Source of the DNA: Aquificaceae bacterium
Lineage (GTDB): Bacteria; Aquificota; Aquificia; Aquificales; Aquificaceae
DNA: 6,048 nt
Assembly: GCA_025057715.1 (NCBI GenBank)
Contig: JANWVD010000058.1
Coordinates: forward strand, 1 to 6,048
Direction of reading: 5' to 3'
Each line of letters starts with the position of its first letter. Positions within the stretch are counted from its first letter, which is position 1. Below are positions 1-6,048 of this stretch, piece by piece. The notes under the pieces are model-generated. The model was given only the letters and a program-made list of their open reading frames with translations, had not been told where the DNA came from and ran no database searches. The translations under genes were made by a program, and so were the position numbers.

Positions 1-2380
1 TTAGCCTCTCGTCAACTTTTACAACGATGGGTGTATGCTCAGTATCAGTATTTTGGATAATCCCAATTTGCCTTCCGCCAAAGAGCGCTTGAAGGGTTAA
101 AACCGCCTCTTCCTTGCTAATTCCCGCTTTTGCGAGCTTTTCTTGGTTAATAACTACATTAACGAGCTTAGATGGCTCTTCGAGATAGATGCCTTCGTCG
201 GTTATGCTCTCTGATTTTCTAAATATTTTAAGAACCTCTCTTGCTATGCTTTCTTGGGTTTTTAGCTCAGGCGCGTAAACTTCGGCAACGATTGGCGAAA
301 GGACCGGGGGTCCGGGTGGGACTTCGACGACTGCGATATACTTAGCGCCATGCTTAAGCGCAATTTCTCTAACCAAAGGTCTTAATTTTTTGGCAAAATC
401 GTGCGATTGCTCCTTTCTTTTGTCTTTGTGAATTAGGTTGATTTGGATATCTGCAAGGTTTGAGCTTTGGCGAAGGTAATAGTGTCTTACGAGACCGTTG
501 AAGTTAAACGGGGAAGATGTGCCTACATAAACTTGGTAATTTGAAACCAAAGATTGCTTAGATATAACTGACGCTATCTCTTTTGCAACTTCGAGCGTTC
601 GCTCAAGGCTTGTCCCTTCTGGCATATCTAAAACTACCTGAACCTCGCTCTTGTTATCGTATGGAAGCATCTTCACAATTATTGCTTTTGAAACTAAAAG
701 CCCGATAGATAGGACCAAAAGCGCTATGTTAAAGCCATAGAATAGGTATCTTTTTAGATTACTTGATAGCATAGGTGCCATGATTGAGGTGTAAAACTTC
801 CAATAGGCACCGCCTCTTGGGTCTTTTTCTTGCTCTCTTTTGTGAAACTGCTCTCTCAGCAAGATGTAGCTTGCCCACGGCGTTATTATGAACGCAACAA
901 GTAACGAGAAAAACATCGCAACGGAGGCGTTTATGGGAATGGGCCTCATGTATGGACCCATTAAGCCAGTGACAAACGCCATTGGCATAAGCGCTGCAAT
1001 GACCGTAAAGGTTGCCAATATCGTCGGGTTTCCAACCTCGTCCGTGGCTTTGATTATTGCTTCTTCTGAGGTTTTAGCGAGCTTTAGTTCAAACCACCTG
1101 TGGATGTTTTCAACCACAACTATGGCATCATCGACGAGTATCCCTATGGCAAAAATTAGCGCAAAGAGCGTGACCCTATTGAGGGTAAAGCCAAACATCT
1201 GACTTAGAAACAGGGCAATAGCTAAAGTGACTGGCACTGCTATTCCGACTACTATCGCTTCTCTAACTCCAAGTGCTACCGCAATCAAAAGTATGACCGA
1301 AAATGTTGCAATAAGGAGCTTCTTTATTAGGGTGTTTGCTTTTTCCTCGGCAGTTTCGCCGTAGTTTCTTGTGACGGTTATTTTAATATCGTTTGGCAGC
1401 TGGGTCTTTTGGATGTGCTCAAGCGTGCTTAAGACCTCTTTTGCGACATTTACTGCATTCGTTCCAACCCTTTTTGCCACTGCAATGGTGACTGCTGGAT
1501 AGACCTCGCCTTGGTTAAAGCCGCTCTCGCCATGGTGAGGACCAAGACCCATAAATACGTAGTTGCTAATGTCAGCCGGACCATCTTCTACCTTTGCGAC
1601 ATCTTTGATAAAAACGGGCTTTGAATTTACAACTGCGACGAGAAGGTTTTCAACATCGCTTTTGGACTTTAAAAACTCGCCGGTGCGAATGGTTAATTCG
1701 TAATCATTTTGGGTGATTTTGCCAGAGCTCAGCTCTGAATTTGCGCTTCTTATTGCATTTGCGATATGCAAAACGCTTAATTTATAGGCTGATAACTTAA
1801 CTGGGTCTAAGATTATTTTCATTTGCCTTGGTCTTCCGCCTACTATAAAAACATCTGCTACGTTGTTGACCTTTTTAATCTCGTTTTCAATGCTGTTTGC
1901 GATGCGCCTTAGCTCATACCAATCGTATTCCTTGCCCCAAACGGTGAGAGTAAGAATGGGGACATCATCTATGGACTTTGGCTTTATCAGCGGCGGAAGC
2001 GAAACGCCCGGGGGTGCAAGGTCCATCGCCGACATCATCTTTGTGTTTAAGTCAACGAGAGCCTTGGTCGGGTCTGTGCCTACGTAAAACCTTGCAGTCA
2101 CTATCGCCATCCCGTCCATGCTGGCAGAGTAGATATACTCAATGTCTTTTAGCTCCCAGAGCTTTTTCTCAAGCGGGGTTACTACTCTTCGTTCCACCTC
2201 CTCCGGTGTTGCGCCCGGGTAGGAAATAAGAATGTCTATCATCGGCACTACTATCTGGGGCTCTTCTTCCTTTGGCGTTGTGAGAACGGAAAATACCCCA
2301 AGAGCAATGGATACTAAAATTAGCACCGGCGTTAGCTTAGAGCGAATGAAAGCCTTTGCTAAATTTCCCGCTATACCCAT
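1..2380 (-). CDS. RND-family efflux pump, inner-membrane permease subunit (AcrB-like, HAE1-type); 3' end beyond the left edge
   Basis: Proton-driven inner-membrane pump of a tripartite efflux system. The frame is open from the ATG at 2380 to the window edge: 793 residues with no stop, so some 250-300 C-terminal residues (TM8-12 in the usual 1,030-1,080 aa family) are missing. Visible order: TM1 about 15-35, followed by the TTPKEEEPQI stretch (34-43) typical of this subfamily; first periplasmic porter loop about 40-350; TM2-TM6 about 352-508; TM7 about 546-566; then the start of the second porter loop. TM4 carries GILVDDAIVVVEN (413-425); D417/D418 match the proton-relay Asp pair of AcrB (D407/D408), which argues for HAE1 type and against the heavy-metal CzcA/CusA type. 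The start is two bases after the adaptor stop, with a modest GGGGA Shine-Dalgarno 6 nt upstream. Family assignment is very secure; the substrate is unknown. Confidence 0.96.
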   Translation of the reverse strand, partial: MGIAGNLAKAFIRSKLTPVLILVSIALGVFSVLTTPKEEEPQIVVPMIDILISYPGATPEEVERRVVTPLEKKLWELKDIEYIYSASMDGMAIVTARFYVGTDPTKALVDLNTKMMSAMDLAPPGVSLPPLIKPKSIDDVPILTLTVWGKEYDWYELRRIANSIENEIKKVNNVADVFIVGGRPRQMKIILDPVKLSAYKLSVLHIANAIRSANSELSSGKITQNDYELTIRTGEFLKSKSDVENLLVAVVNSKPVFIKDVAKVEDGPADISNYVFMGLGPHHGESGFNQGEVYPAVTIAVAKRVGTNAVNVAKEVLSTLEHIQKTQLPNDIKITVTRNYGETAEEKANTLIKKLLIATFSVILLIAVALGVREAIVVGIAVPVTLAIALFLSQMFGFTLNRVTLFALIFAIGILVDDAIVVVENIHRWFELKLAKTSEEAIIKATDEVGNPTILATFTVIAALMPMAFVTGLMGPYMRPIPINASVAMFFSLLVAFIITPWASYILLREQFHKREQEKDPRGGAYWKFYTSIMAPMLSSNLKRYLFYGFNIALLVLSIGLLVSKAIIVKMLPYDNKSEVQVVLDMPEGTSLERTLEVAKEIASVISKQSLVSNYQVYVGTSSPFNFNGLVRHYYLRQSSNLADIQINLIHKDKRKEQSHDFAKKLRPLVREIALKHGAKYIAVVEVPPGPPVLSPIVAEVYAPELKTQESIAREVLKIFRKSESITDEGIYLEEPSKLVNVVINQEKLAKAGISKEEAVLTLQALFGGRQIGIIQNTDTEHTPIVVKVDERL

Positions 2381-2382
2381 TT

Positions 2383-3498
2383 TTAATCCCCGACCTTACA
2401 GCCTTGGCAGGCTTTTTCTTTGCCAGAGACTACGACCTTCTCGCCAAGATTTAAGCCAGATTGCACTTGAACAAGTTCGCCAACTATCTCCCCGAGCTTT
2501 ACGACCCTTAACTCAAGGGTTTTATCAGGCTTTAAAACCCACACTGCGTCAAAGTCAAACCTCTTAATAATAGCGCTTATCGGAATTGCCAGCTGGGTAT
2601 GGCTTGATTTTAAAAATAGCTTTGCGTAAAGACCGCTCTTTAAACCGTCTTGCTCTGTTGGCTTTAGCTTCACCTTAAATGTCTTTGTGGCAGGGTCTAC
2701 ATGGTTTGATGTCTCTGCTACCTGTGCTTTCAGATTTTTACCAAGAGCCGGGACCTGAATCTCGAGCTCCTGACCTAAGCTTAGCCTCCCTATCAAGCTC
2801 TCAGGCAGATGCGCTTCAAACATGTATGGACCTGACTCTACTATGAGGAGCGTCTGACCGGGCATTGCCATATCCCCTATATCAACGCCCTTAAATACGA
2901 CAATCCCAGATACGGGTGAGGCAAGTGTTGCGTATTTTAGGCTTGACATAATTGCCATCTTTTGGCTATTTGCGGATTCTTGCATTGCCTTTGTTTGCTC
3001 TACCTGAGCCTTTGCGGCTTCGAGCCTTGCTTTGACTTGGTCAAATTCCTGCTGGGTAATTGCCCCTTCTTTCAAAAGTGCAGAGTATCGCTCAAAGGTC
3101 TTTTGAGCCTCCTCGAGCTGAGCTCTTGCTGAGAGCTCGAGCTTTTGCGCTTGAACCTTTTGGTATTCAAAAGCTTGTGCCTGAGCGCTTAAATCGCTTG
3201 CGTCTATTTTAGCAAGAACCTGACCTTTTGAAACGGCTTGACCCTCGATTGCGTCAAGGTATAGGACCTTGCCTGCTATCTTTGTGGATAGCTCGATGCG
3301 TTTATTGGCAACTATCTGACCGCTGTAAGATTCGTATGCCTCTATTTGCTTAACCTCTTCAAAGCCAAGACCGGTTACGACCTGAGAGGCTCTCTCTACA
3401 TTCTTTAAGCGCTCTTTTTTGCCCAAAAACCCGCCGAGCCATACAATTAGCGCAAGAATCACTAACGAAAATAGCCCAAACTTAACAAAGCCCTTCAT
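2383..3498 (-). CDS. RND efflux periplasmic adaptor subunit (HlyD/AcrA membrane-fusion family)
   Basis: 371-residue periplasmic adaptor that links the RND pump to the outer-membrane channel. Residues 6-26 form one hydrophobic segment after Lys2/Lys6, with no lipobox Cys, so it is an uncleaved anchor or signal peptide. The first lipoyl half is about 56-100 (SGQIVANKRIELSTKIAGKV, then EGQAVSKGQVLAKID). A helical hairpin, about 101-185, is rich in Ala/Gln/Glu/Lys and includes the family-typical LLKEGAITQQEFDQVKA. The second lipoyl half is about 188-222 (TLASPVSGIVVFKGVDIGD). Beta-barrel and membrane-proximal domains follow to about 360. The start at 3498 is chosen because GGGAGG lies 7 nt upstream and the ATG overlaps the tolC stop (ATGA); an upstream in-frame ATG at 3558 would add 20 residues inside tolC and lacks this support. 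Oddity: the C-terminus ends in a CxxC (C364-Q-G-C367). Function class secure, substrate unknown. Confidence 0.95.
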   Translation of the reverse strand: MKGFVKFGLFSLVILALIVWLGGFLGKKERLKNVERASQVVTGLGFEEVKQIEAYESYSGQIVANKRIELSTKIAGKVLYLDAIEGQAVSKGQVLAKIDASDLSAQAQAFEYQKVQAQKLELSARAQLEEAQKTFERYSALLKEGAITQQEFDQVKARLEAAKAQVEQTKAMQESANSQKMAIMSSLKYATLASPVSGIVVFKGVDIGDMAMPGQTLLIVESGPYMFEAHLPESLIGRLSLGQELEIQVPALGKNLKAQVAETSNHVDPATKTFKVKLKPTEQDGLKSGLYAKLFLKSSHTQLAIPISAIIKRFDFDAVWVLKPDKTLELRVVKLGEIVGELVQVQSGLNLGEKVVVSGKEKACQGCKVGD

Positions 3499-4799
3499 CT
3501 TAAGACCTCCCTCATAAGCCCTGCGGAAAACAGGGCGTTTGAAAAGGCTATATGACACTCTCTTAGAGCAAGCACCTCCTCAAGCCTTGCCTTGTCAAGC
3601 TCTGTCTTGGCTTCTAATAAGTCAACAATTCTTCCAAGCCCGTTTTTGTAGCGGAGCTCTAATATCCTAAGAGCTTCCTCAGAGGCTTCTACCCTCTTTT
3701 TTGCCAATCTTAGCGCGTCAAGCGCGTTTTCGTATTCCGCTATGGCTTTTTCAAGCTCTAAAAGCGCTTGCTTGCTTAGGGCTTGGATTGTTAATTCGGT
3801 GGACCTTTTTTCCTCAATTAGAGCCCTTGAGCGAAGAAGCGTTGCTTGCCCTATTTCAAAGTTCATAGAGAAATTAAGCCCAAGCGTGTAAGAACTCTTA
3901 CCATTAGCAAGCGGTGCGCTCTTTGAGCTATGAGAGAGCTGCGCAAAGCCATAGAACTGAGGCAGAATTTCAGAGAGTTCTGCTTTGTAAGATTGCTCTA
4001 TGGCTTTGGCTTTTTCTCTTAGGGCGGTGATGTCTTGTCTTTGTAAAACTGAGCGCCGAAGGCGCTCGATTTGTAATTCTTCACATCTTTCAAGACTTGA
4101 TACTTCGCCCTTTAGCCCGGTTAGGTTAAAGAGCGCTTGGCTTGCAAGGGCGTATTCTCTTTTTGCCCTCTGGAGGTTTTCTTCAGCTTTAAAGACCTGG
4201 GTTTTTGCGACCAAGGTATCCGAAAGAAGCGCCATGCCGGTTTTGTGAAGGGTTTCAGAGAGTCTTAGATGCTCCTCGGCGAGCTTTAGTCCCTGTTGTG
4301 CGACCTTGATTGCCTCCTTTGCGCTTGCGGCATTTACGTATGCTTGGTAAGTCTCTTTTAGTATCAGCTGGGTTTTTCGCTCAATTTCAAGCAAGTTTGC
4401 GCTTAACTCGTGTTTTGAGGCTTTTGCTATCGCTTGGGTTTTGCCCCCAAGCCAGATGGGAACTTCTAACGTTAGCTTTGTTTCAAAGTTTGACCTCGGG
4501 TCTGGCTCTCTAAGCGCGCTCGGCGAAAAGTCCTGTGGAGAAATCTCACCTTGGTTTAGCTTGCTTACTAAGAAAAAGGATGGCATGTTGCCGTGGCTTA
4601 TGCTCTCTTCTAATTTCAGTCTTGGGAGTGATAGTCTGCTTGCGGATTTGGCTCTCAGCTCTGAAGCTCTCTTTTGATGCTCGAGAGCCTTTATGCTCTC
4701 GTTGTTATTAAGAGCTCCTCTTAGGGCATTTGACAGAGTTATCTCGCTTGCCTTCGCAAAGCAAAGTATTGTCAGCCCAACCACAAGTACCTTTAGCAT
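3495..4799 (-). CDS. TolC-family outer-membrane efflux protein
   Basis: 434-residue outer-membrane channel, the exit duct of the tripartite pump. The N-terminus has Lys3, a hydrophobic core (residues 4-14) and an AKA-SE signal peptidase I site after A17; Cys13 does not fit a lipobox, so it is not a lipoprotein. The mature protein shows the two-fold TolC repeat: about 20-225 and about 250-430. Each half ends in long Ala/Leu/Glu/Lys helices; the paired repeat motifs are EEHLRLSETLHKTGMALLSDTLVAK-like (175-199) and EEALRILELRYKNGLGRIVDLLEAK-like (374-398). Strand-like segments about 59-115 and 280-315 fit the beta-barrel hairpins. Length is normal for short TolC homologues. It overlaps the adaptor gene by 4 bp and follows pilZ after 36 bp. 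The ATG at 4799 gives the best signal peptide, but the nearest good Shine-Dalgarno is 25 nt away, so the exact start is less certain than the family. Confidence 0.93.
   Translation of the reverse strand: MLKVLVVGLTILCFAKASEITLSNALRGALNNNESIKALEHQKRASELRAKSASRLSLPRLKLEESISHGNMPSFFLVSKLNQGEISPQDFSPSALREPDPRSNFETKLTLEVPIWLGGKTQAIAKASKHELSANLLEIERKTQLILKETYQAYVNAASAKEAIKVAQQGLKLAEEHLRLSETLHKTGMALLSDTLVAKTQVFKAEENLQRAKREYALASQALFNLTGLKGEVSSLERCEELQIERLRRSVLQRQDITALREKAKAIEQSYKAELSEILPQFYGFAQLSHSSKSAPLANGKSSYTLGLNFSMNFEIGQATLLRSRALIEEKRSTELTIQALSKQALLELEKAIAEYENALDALRLAKKRVEASEEALRILELRYKNGLGRIVDLLEAKTELDKARLEEVLALRECHIAFSNALFSAGLMREVLR
3506..3511 (-). promoter_or_regulatory. Shine-Dalgarno GGGAGG that fixes the adaptor start
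   Basis: GGGAGG sits 7 nt before the ATG at 3498 and lies within the last codons of tolC. It decides between the 3498 start and the longer in-frame start at 3558. With the ATGA stop/start overlap it indicates translational coupling of the channel and adaptor genes. Confidence 0.8.
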
Positions 4800-4817
4800 A
4801 TTAGAATATTCTAATAT
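4798..4817. promoter_or_regulatory. Perfect 20-bp palindrome, probable operator of the efflux operon
   Basis: ATATTAGAATATTCTAATAT equals its own reverse complement over all 20 bases, with no central spacer; the flanking bases (C on both sides of the plus strand) break the symmetry. It covers the candidate -10 and the first two bases of the tolC ATG. This is where a dimeric repressor would block the promoter. AT-rich dyads of about this size are known for ArsR/SmtB-type and other winged-helix or TetR-type repressors, but I cannot assign a family and no regulator gene is in view. As RNA it could form an 8-bp, mostly A-U hairpin. Confidence 0.6.
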
Positions 4818-4839
4818 CTTAAAACTCCTTGATTGTCAA
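4811..4839 (-). promoter_or_regulatory. Candidate sigma-70-type promoter for the efflux operon
   Basis: A perfect -35 hexamer TTGACA (4839-4834, overlapping the pilZ stop codon) is followed after a 17-bp spacer by TATTAG (4816-4811), a 4/6 match to TATAAT. A better hexamer, TAGAAT (4813-4808, 5/6), has a 20-bp spacer. Either predicts transcription starting within a few bases of the tolC ATG at 4799, giving a leaderless or nearly leaderless mRNA. The perfect -35 at the only gap before the operon supports the call. The weak -10, and possible read-through from murF-pilZ, limit confidence. Confidence 0.55.
4825..4830 (-). promoter_or_regulatory. AAGGAG Shine-Dalgarno-like site, displaced from the tolC ATG
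   Basis: AAGGAG is the only strong anti-16S match before tolC, but 25 nt separate it from the ATG at 4799. It lies 7 nt from an in-frame ATA codon (4817-4815). It would be present only in transcripts reading through from pilZ, because the candidate tolC promoter starts downstream of it. It may be used across a folded hairpin, serve the ATA, or be chance. Confidence 0.4.
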
Positions 4840-5426
4840 GAGTTTAAGATTCGCTTAATCACTTCGACTATGTAAAACCGAAGTTTTAGATAGAGTGTTT
4901 CTTGCATCTTTGTTTCAAAAGCGAGCTTTAGCTTCCCTGGACCTTCTTCGCTTATGCTAACGAGAGAAGCACTGCCAGAGACACTTGAGAGCTCCTCTCT
5001 TCCAACAAAGCGGAATTCTACCTCTTTATTGATGATGTCGCTGGCAAACTCAGGGTCGTTGCACATTATGGCAAAGCCTTCTTCTGATATATCGTATGGC
5101 TCAAAGCTCCTGATAGGTCCGGCAGTTTTTAAAAGCACCTTAAAGCCCATATCTTCTGGAACCATGACTCTCGGCTTTGACCTATCGCCGAATTTACCCT
5201 CTCGACCGTATAAAAGTTCTACTATTAAATGCTCGCTCTTGCCGACTACCCGCCCTTGCAATAAAACTCCGCCGTAGGCAACGCCAACGCTATCCCCCAC
5301 TAATATGAATCTCTTTATTAGATGTGTTAGTTCAAGATGCACGACGAGGTCTCTATGCTGGAGCTTCTTCGTGCTCGTTCTAAATAGGACCTTGTCGTCT
5401 ATGATTTTATAAACTACTGCAGGCAT
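4836..5426 (-). CDS. PilZ-domain protein (putative c-di-GMP receptor)
   Basis: 196-residue soluble protein with no signal peptide or membrane segment. The C-terminal part (about 80-196) reads as a PilZ domain: R82-S-K-P-R86 fits the RxxxR c-di-GMP motif and D112-I-S-E-E-G117 fits [D/N]xSxxG, with alternating beta-strand segments after them and a closing helix. Both motifs are intact, so ligand binding is plausible. The N-terminal 75 residues are strand-rich, as in YcgR-like two-domain PilZ proteins, but I do not recognise a named domain. The start at 5426 lies one base after the murF stop (TGAGATG), with only a weak AGAG Shine-Dalgarno, so it is probably translated by reinitiation after murF. 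The output is unknown. The gene may serve motility, adhesion or envelope control, and its link to the downstream pump is not established. Confidence 0.85.
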   Translation of the reverse strand: MPAVVYKIIDDKVLFRTSTKKLQHRDLVVHLELTHLIKRFILVGDSVGVAYGGVLLQGRVVGKSEHLIVELLYGREGKFGDRSKPRVMVPEDMGFKVLLKTAGPIRSFEPYDISEEGFAIMCNDPEFASDIINKEVEFRFVGREELSSVSGSASLVSISEEGPGKLKLAFETKMQETLYLKLRFYIVEVIKRILNS

Positions 5427-5427
5427 C

Positions 5428-6048
5428 TCAGTTCTCTGTAATTAGCTTTATAAACCTCTCCATCCTAACGCCGCGCGAGCCTTTGAATATTATAACCCCA
5501 CTGCCCTCGCTTAGGCGTTTTTTCAGCTTTTCTTCACTTTCAAGCCTAAAGCAATTGCCTTTTGCTTTAACGCACTCCTCGTAGGCTTTTTGCATCCAGC
5601 GTCCAAAAAACCAACACTCTATGCCGTATTTAGCGCACATTTCCCCAACTTGCCTATGGAGTCTTTCTGAGTATTCCCCGAGCTCTAACATATCACCTAA
5701 AACAGCCAGCTTTTGCCCAGAGAAAAAGAAGTATCTTAAACTCTCAAGAGCGTTTTTCACAGAGGGCGGATTTGCATTGTAAGTGTCGTCTATCAACAGC
5801 CAATTCCCCCACCTTATGGGTCTAAACCTGCCCTCTGGCGGCTCAAACTCCCTAAGGTTTTCGCAATACCTTTTCCAGTCTAGACCGACTACTTCAAGCA
5901 CCTTGAGCGCGCAAAGAGCGCTTTTCAAAAGCCCAAGGCTGGCGACGGGCAAAGCTATCTCACATGTCTCAAGGTTTGCTTTGACCCCGTCATCCCCCAT
6001 AGTTAGATTTTTTAGTTCATCAAACGAAAAAACTGCCCTTCGGGCAAG
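5428..6048 (-). CDS. murF: UDP-N-acetylmuramoyl-tripeptide--D-alanyl-D-alanine ligase, C-terminal half (5' end beyond the right edge)
   Basis: Cytoplasmic Mur ligase that joins D-Ala-D-Ala to the UDP-MurNAc-tripeptide with ATP, completing the peptidoglycan stem peptide. 206 residues are visible, about half of a typical 430-450 aa protein. The frame is open from base 6048, so the internal ATG at 6000 is not the start. Visible fragment: the end of the central ATPase domain, then the C-terminal domain with EGRF (72-75), the MurF signature DDTYNANP (87-94), VLGDMLELGE (116-125), a downstream His131 and FKGSRGVRMER (188-198). These separate MurF from MurC, MurD and MurE. Oddity: the HNxxN motif usually found before the C-terminal domain aligns with G39-L-L-K-S43, so the His and both Asn are replaced. 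It is followed closely by pilZ, so both are probably cotranscribed. Confidence 0.94.
   Translation of the reverse strand, partial: LARRAVFSFDELKNLTMGDDGVKANLETCEIALPVASLGLLKSALCALKVLEVVGLDWKRYCENLREFEPPEGRFRPIRWGNWLLIDDTYNANPPSVKNALESLRYFFFSGQKLAVLGDMLELGEYSERLHRQVGEMCAKYGIECWFFGRWMQKAYEECVKAKGNCFRLESEEKLKKRLSEGSGVIIFKGSRGVRMERFIKLITEN

Noticed and set aside
1..3. TTA at the left edge as the pump stop codon (TAA on the minus strand)
   Set aside because: It is out of frame: pump codons occupy positions 2-4, 5-7 and so on, so the gene continues past the edge.
888..1202. Plus-strand open frame of 104 codons
   Set aside because: It is antisense to the TM4-TM6 region of the RND pump, whose minus-strand frame is continuous and strongly conserved in motif content. 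The predicted product resembles no family.
1723..1737. Inverted repeat CAGAGCTCAGCTCTG with a one-base centre
   Set aside because: It lies inside the pump coding sequence over Ser/Glu/Leu codons, away from any gene boundary; probably a by-product of codon preference.
1863..2567. Three plus-strand open frames (1863-2087, 1978-2229, 2232-2567)
   Set aside because: They overlap each other and are antisense to the pump N-terminus and the adaptor C-terminus; the last one crosses a gene junction. They are shadows of the coding strand.
3112..3141. Inverted repeat CTCGAGCT...AGCTCGAG with 14-nt spacing
   Set aside because: It is in the helical-hairpin coding part of the adaptor, where repeated Glu-Leu and Ser codons generate GAGCTC-like words.
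3499..3558. Longer adaptor start at the ATG at 3558
   Set aside because: It adds a basic 20-residue leader translated from within tolC. The Shine-Dalgarno 7 nt before 3498 and the hydrophobic segment beginning just after that Met favour the shorter form.
4761..4763. Cys13 of the TolC homologue as a lipoprotein attachment site
   Set aside because: The preceding residues T-I-L do not form a lipobox (no Gly/Ala/Ser at -1), while AKA-SE is a good signal peptidase I site.
4798..4817. The palindrome as an intrinsic terminator for murF-pilZ
   Set aside because: The stem would be nearly all A-T pairs and no T-tract follows on the minus strand, so a Rho-independent terminator is not supported.
4000..5277. 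Plus-strand open frames at 4000-4248, 4310-4513, 4441-4677, 4693-4875 and 4954-5277
   Set aside because: They are antisense to tolC, the gap and pilZ, lack recognisable domains, and conflict with well-supported genes.

Overview
All five genes in this window lie on the minus strand, so the map reads right to left. The codon and protein style (Lys/Glu-rich proteins, G+C by eye in the mid-40s) and the tight gene packing suggest a Gram-negative, possibly thermophilic bacterium. My best guess is Aquificota (a Hydrogenobacter/Thermocrinis-like organism), but this is an impression from protein style, not a database result. An outer-membrane TolC-family channel makes a diderm certain.

Layout in the direction of transcription: (1) 6048-5428, the C-terminal half of murF, the last cytoplasmic ligase of the UDP-MurNAc-pentapeptide pathway, cut by the right edge. 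(2) 5426-4836, a PilZ-domain (c-di-GMP receptor type) protein starting one base after the murF stop. (3) A 36-bp gap (4800-4835). It holds a TTGACA -35 hexamer, a candidate -10 and a perfect 20-bp palindrome that covers that -10 and runs into the next start codon. (4) 4799-3495, a TolC-family outer-membrane efflux protein. (5) 3498-2383, an HlyD/AcrA-type periplasmic adaptor, overlapping the tolC stop by ATGA. (6) 2380-1, an RND-family inner-membrane pump (793 residues visible), starting two bases after the adaptor stop and cut by the left edge.

The last three genes encode a complete tripartite RND efflux pump: proton-driven inner-membrane pump, periplasmic adaptor and outer-membrane duct, in one tightly coupled operon. 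The TM4 motif of the pump has the adjacent Asp pair of drug/hydrophobe-type (HAE1) pumps, not the single-Asp motif of heavy-metal (CzcA/CusA) pumps. The real substrate cannot be read from sequence. No regulator gene lies in the window.

The most interesting region is the 36-bp gap. The operon appears to have its own promoter with a probable repressor site on it. The only good Shine-Dalgarno sequence lies too far (25 nt) from the tolC ATG, so the start may be leaderless, structure-bridged or non-standard. No IS element, CRISPR array, tRNA, rRNA or intrinsic terminator was seen. Apart from the small gaps between genes, coding sequence fills the window; the many plus-strand open frames are antisense shadows.
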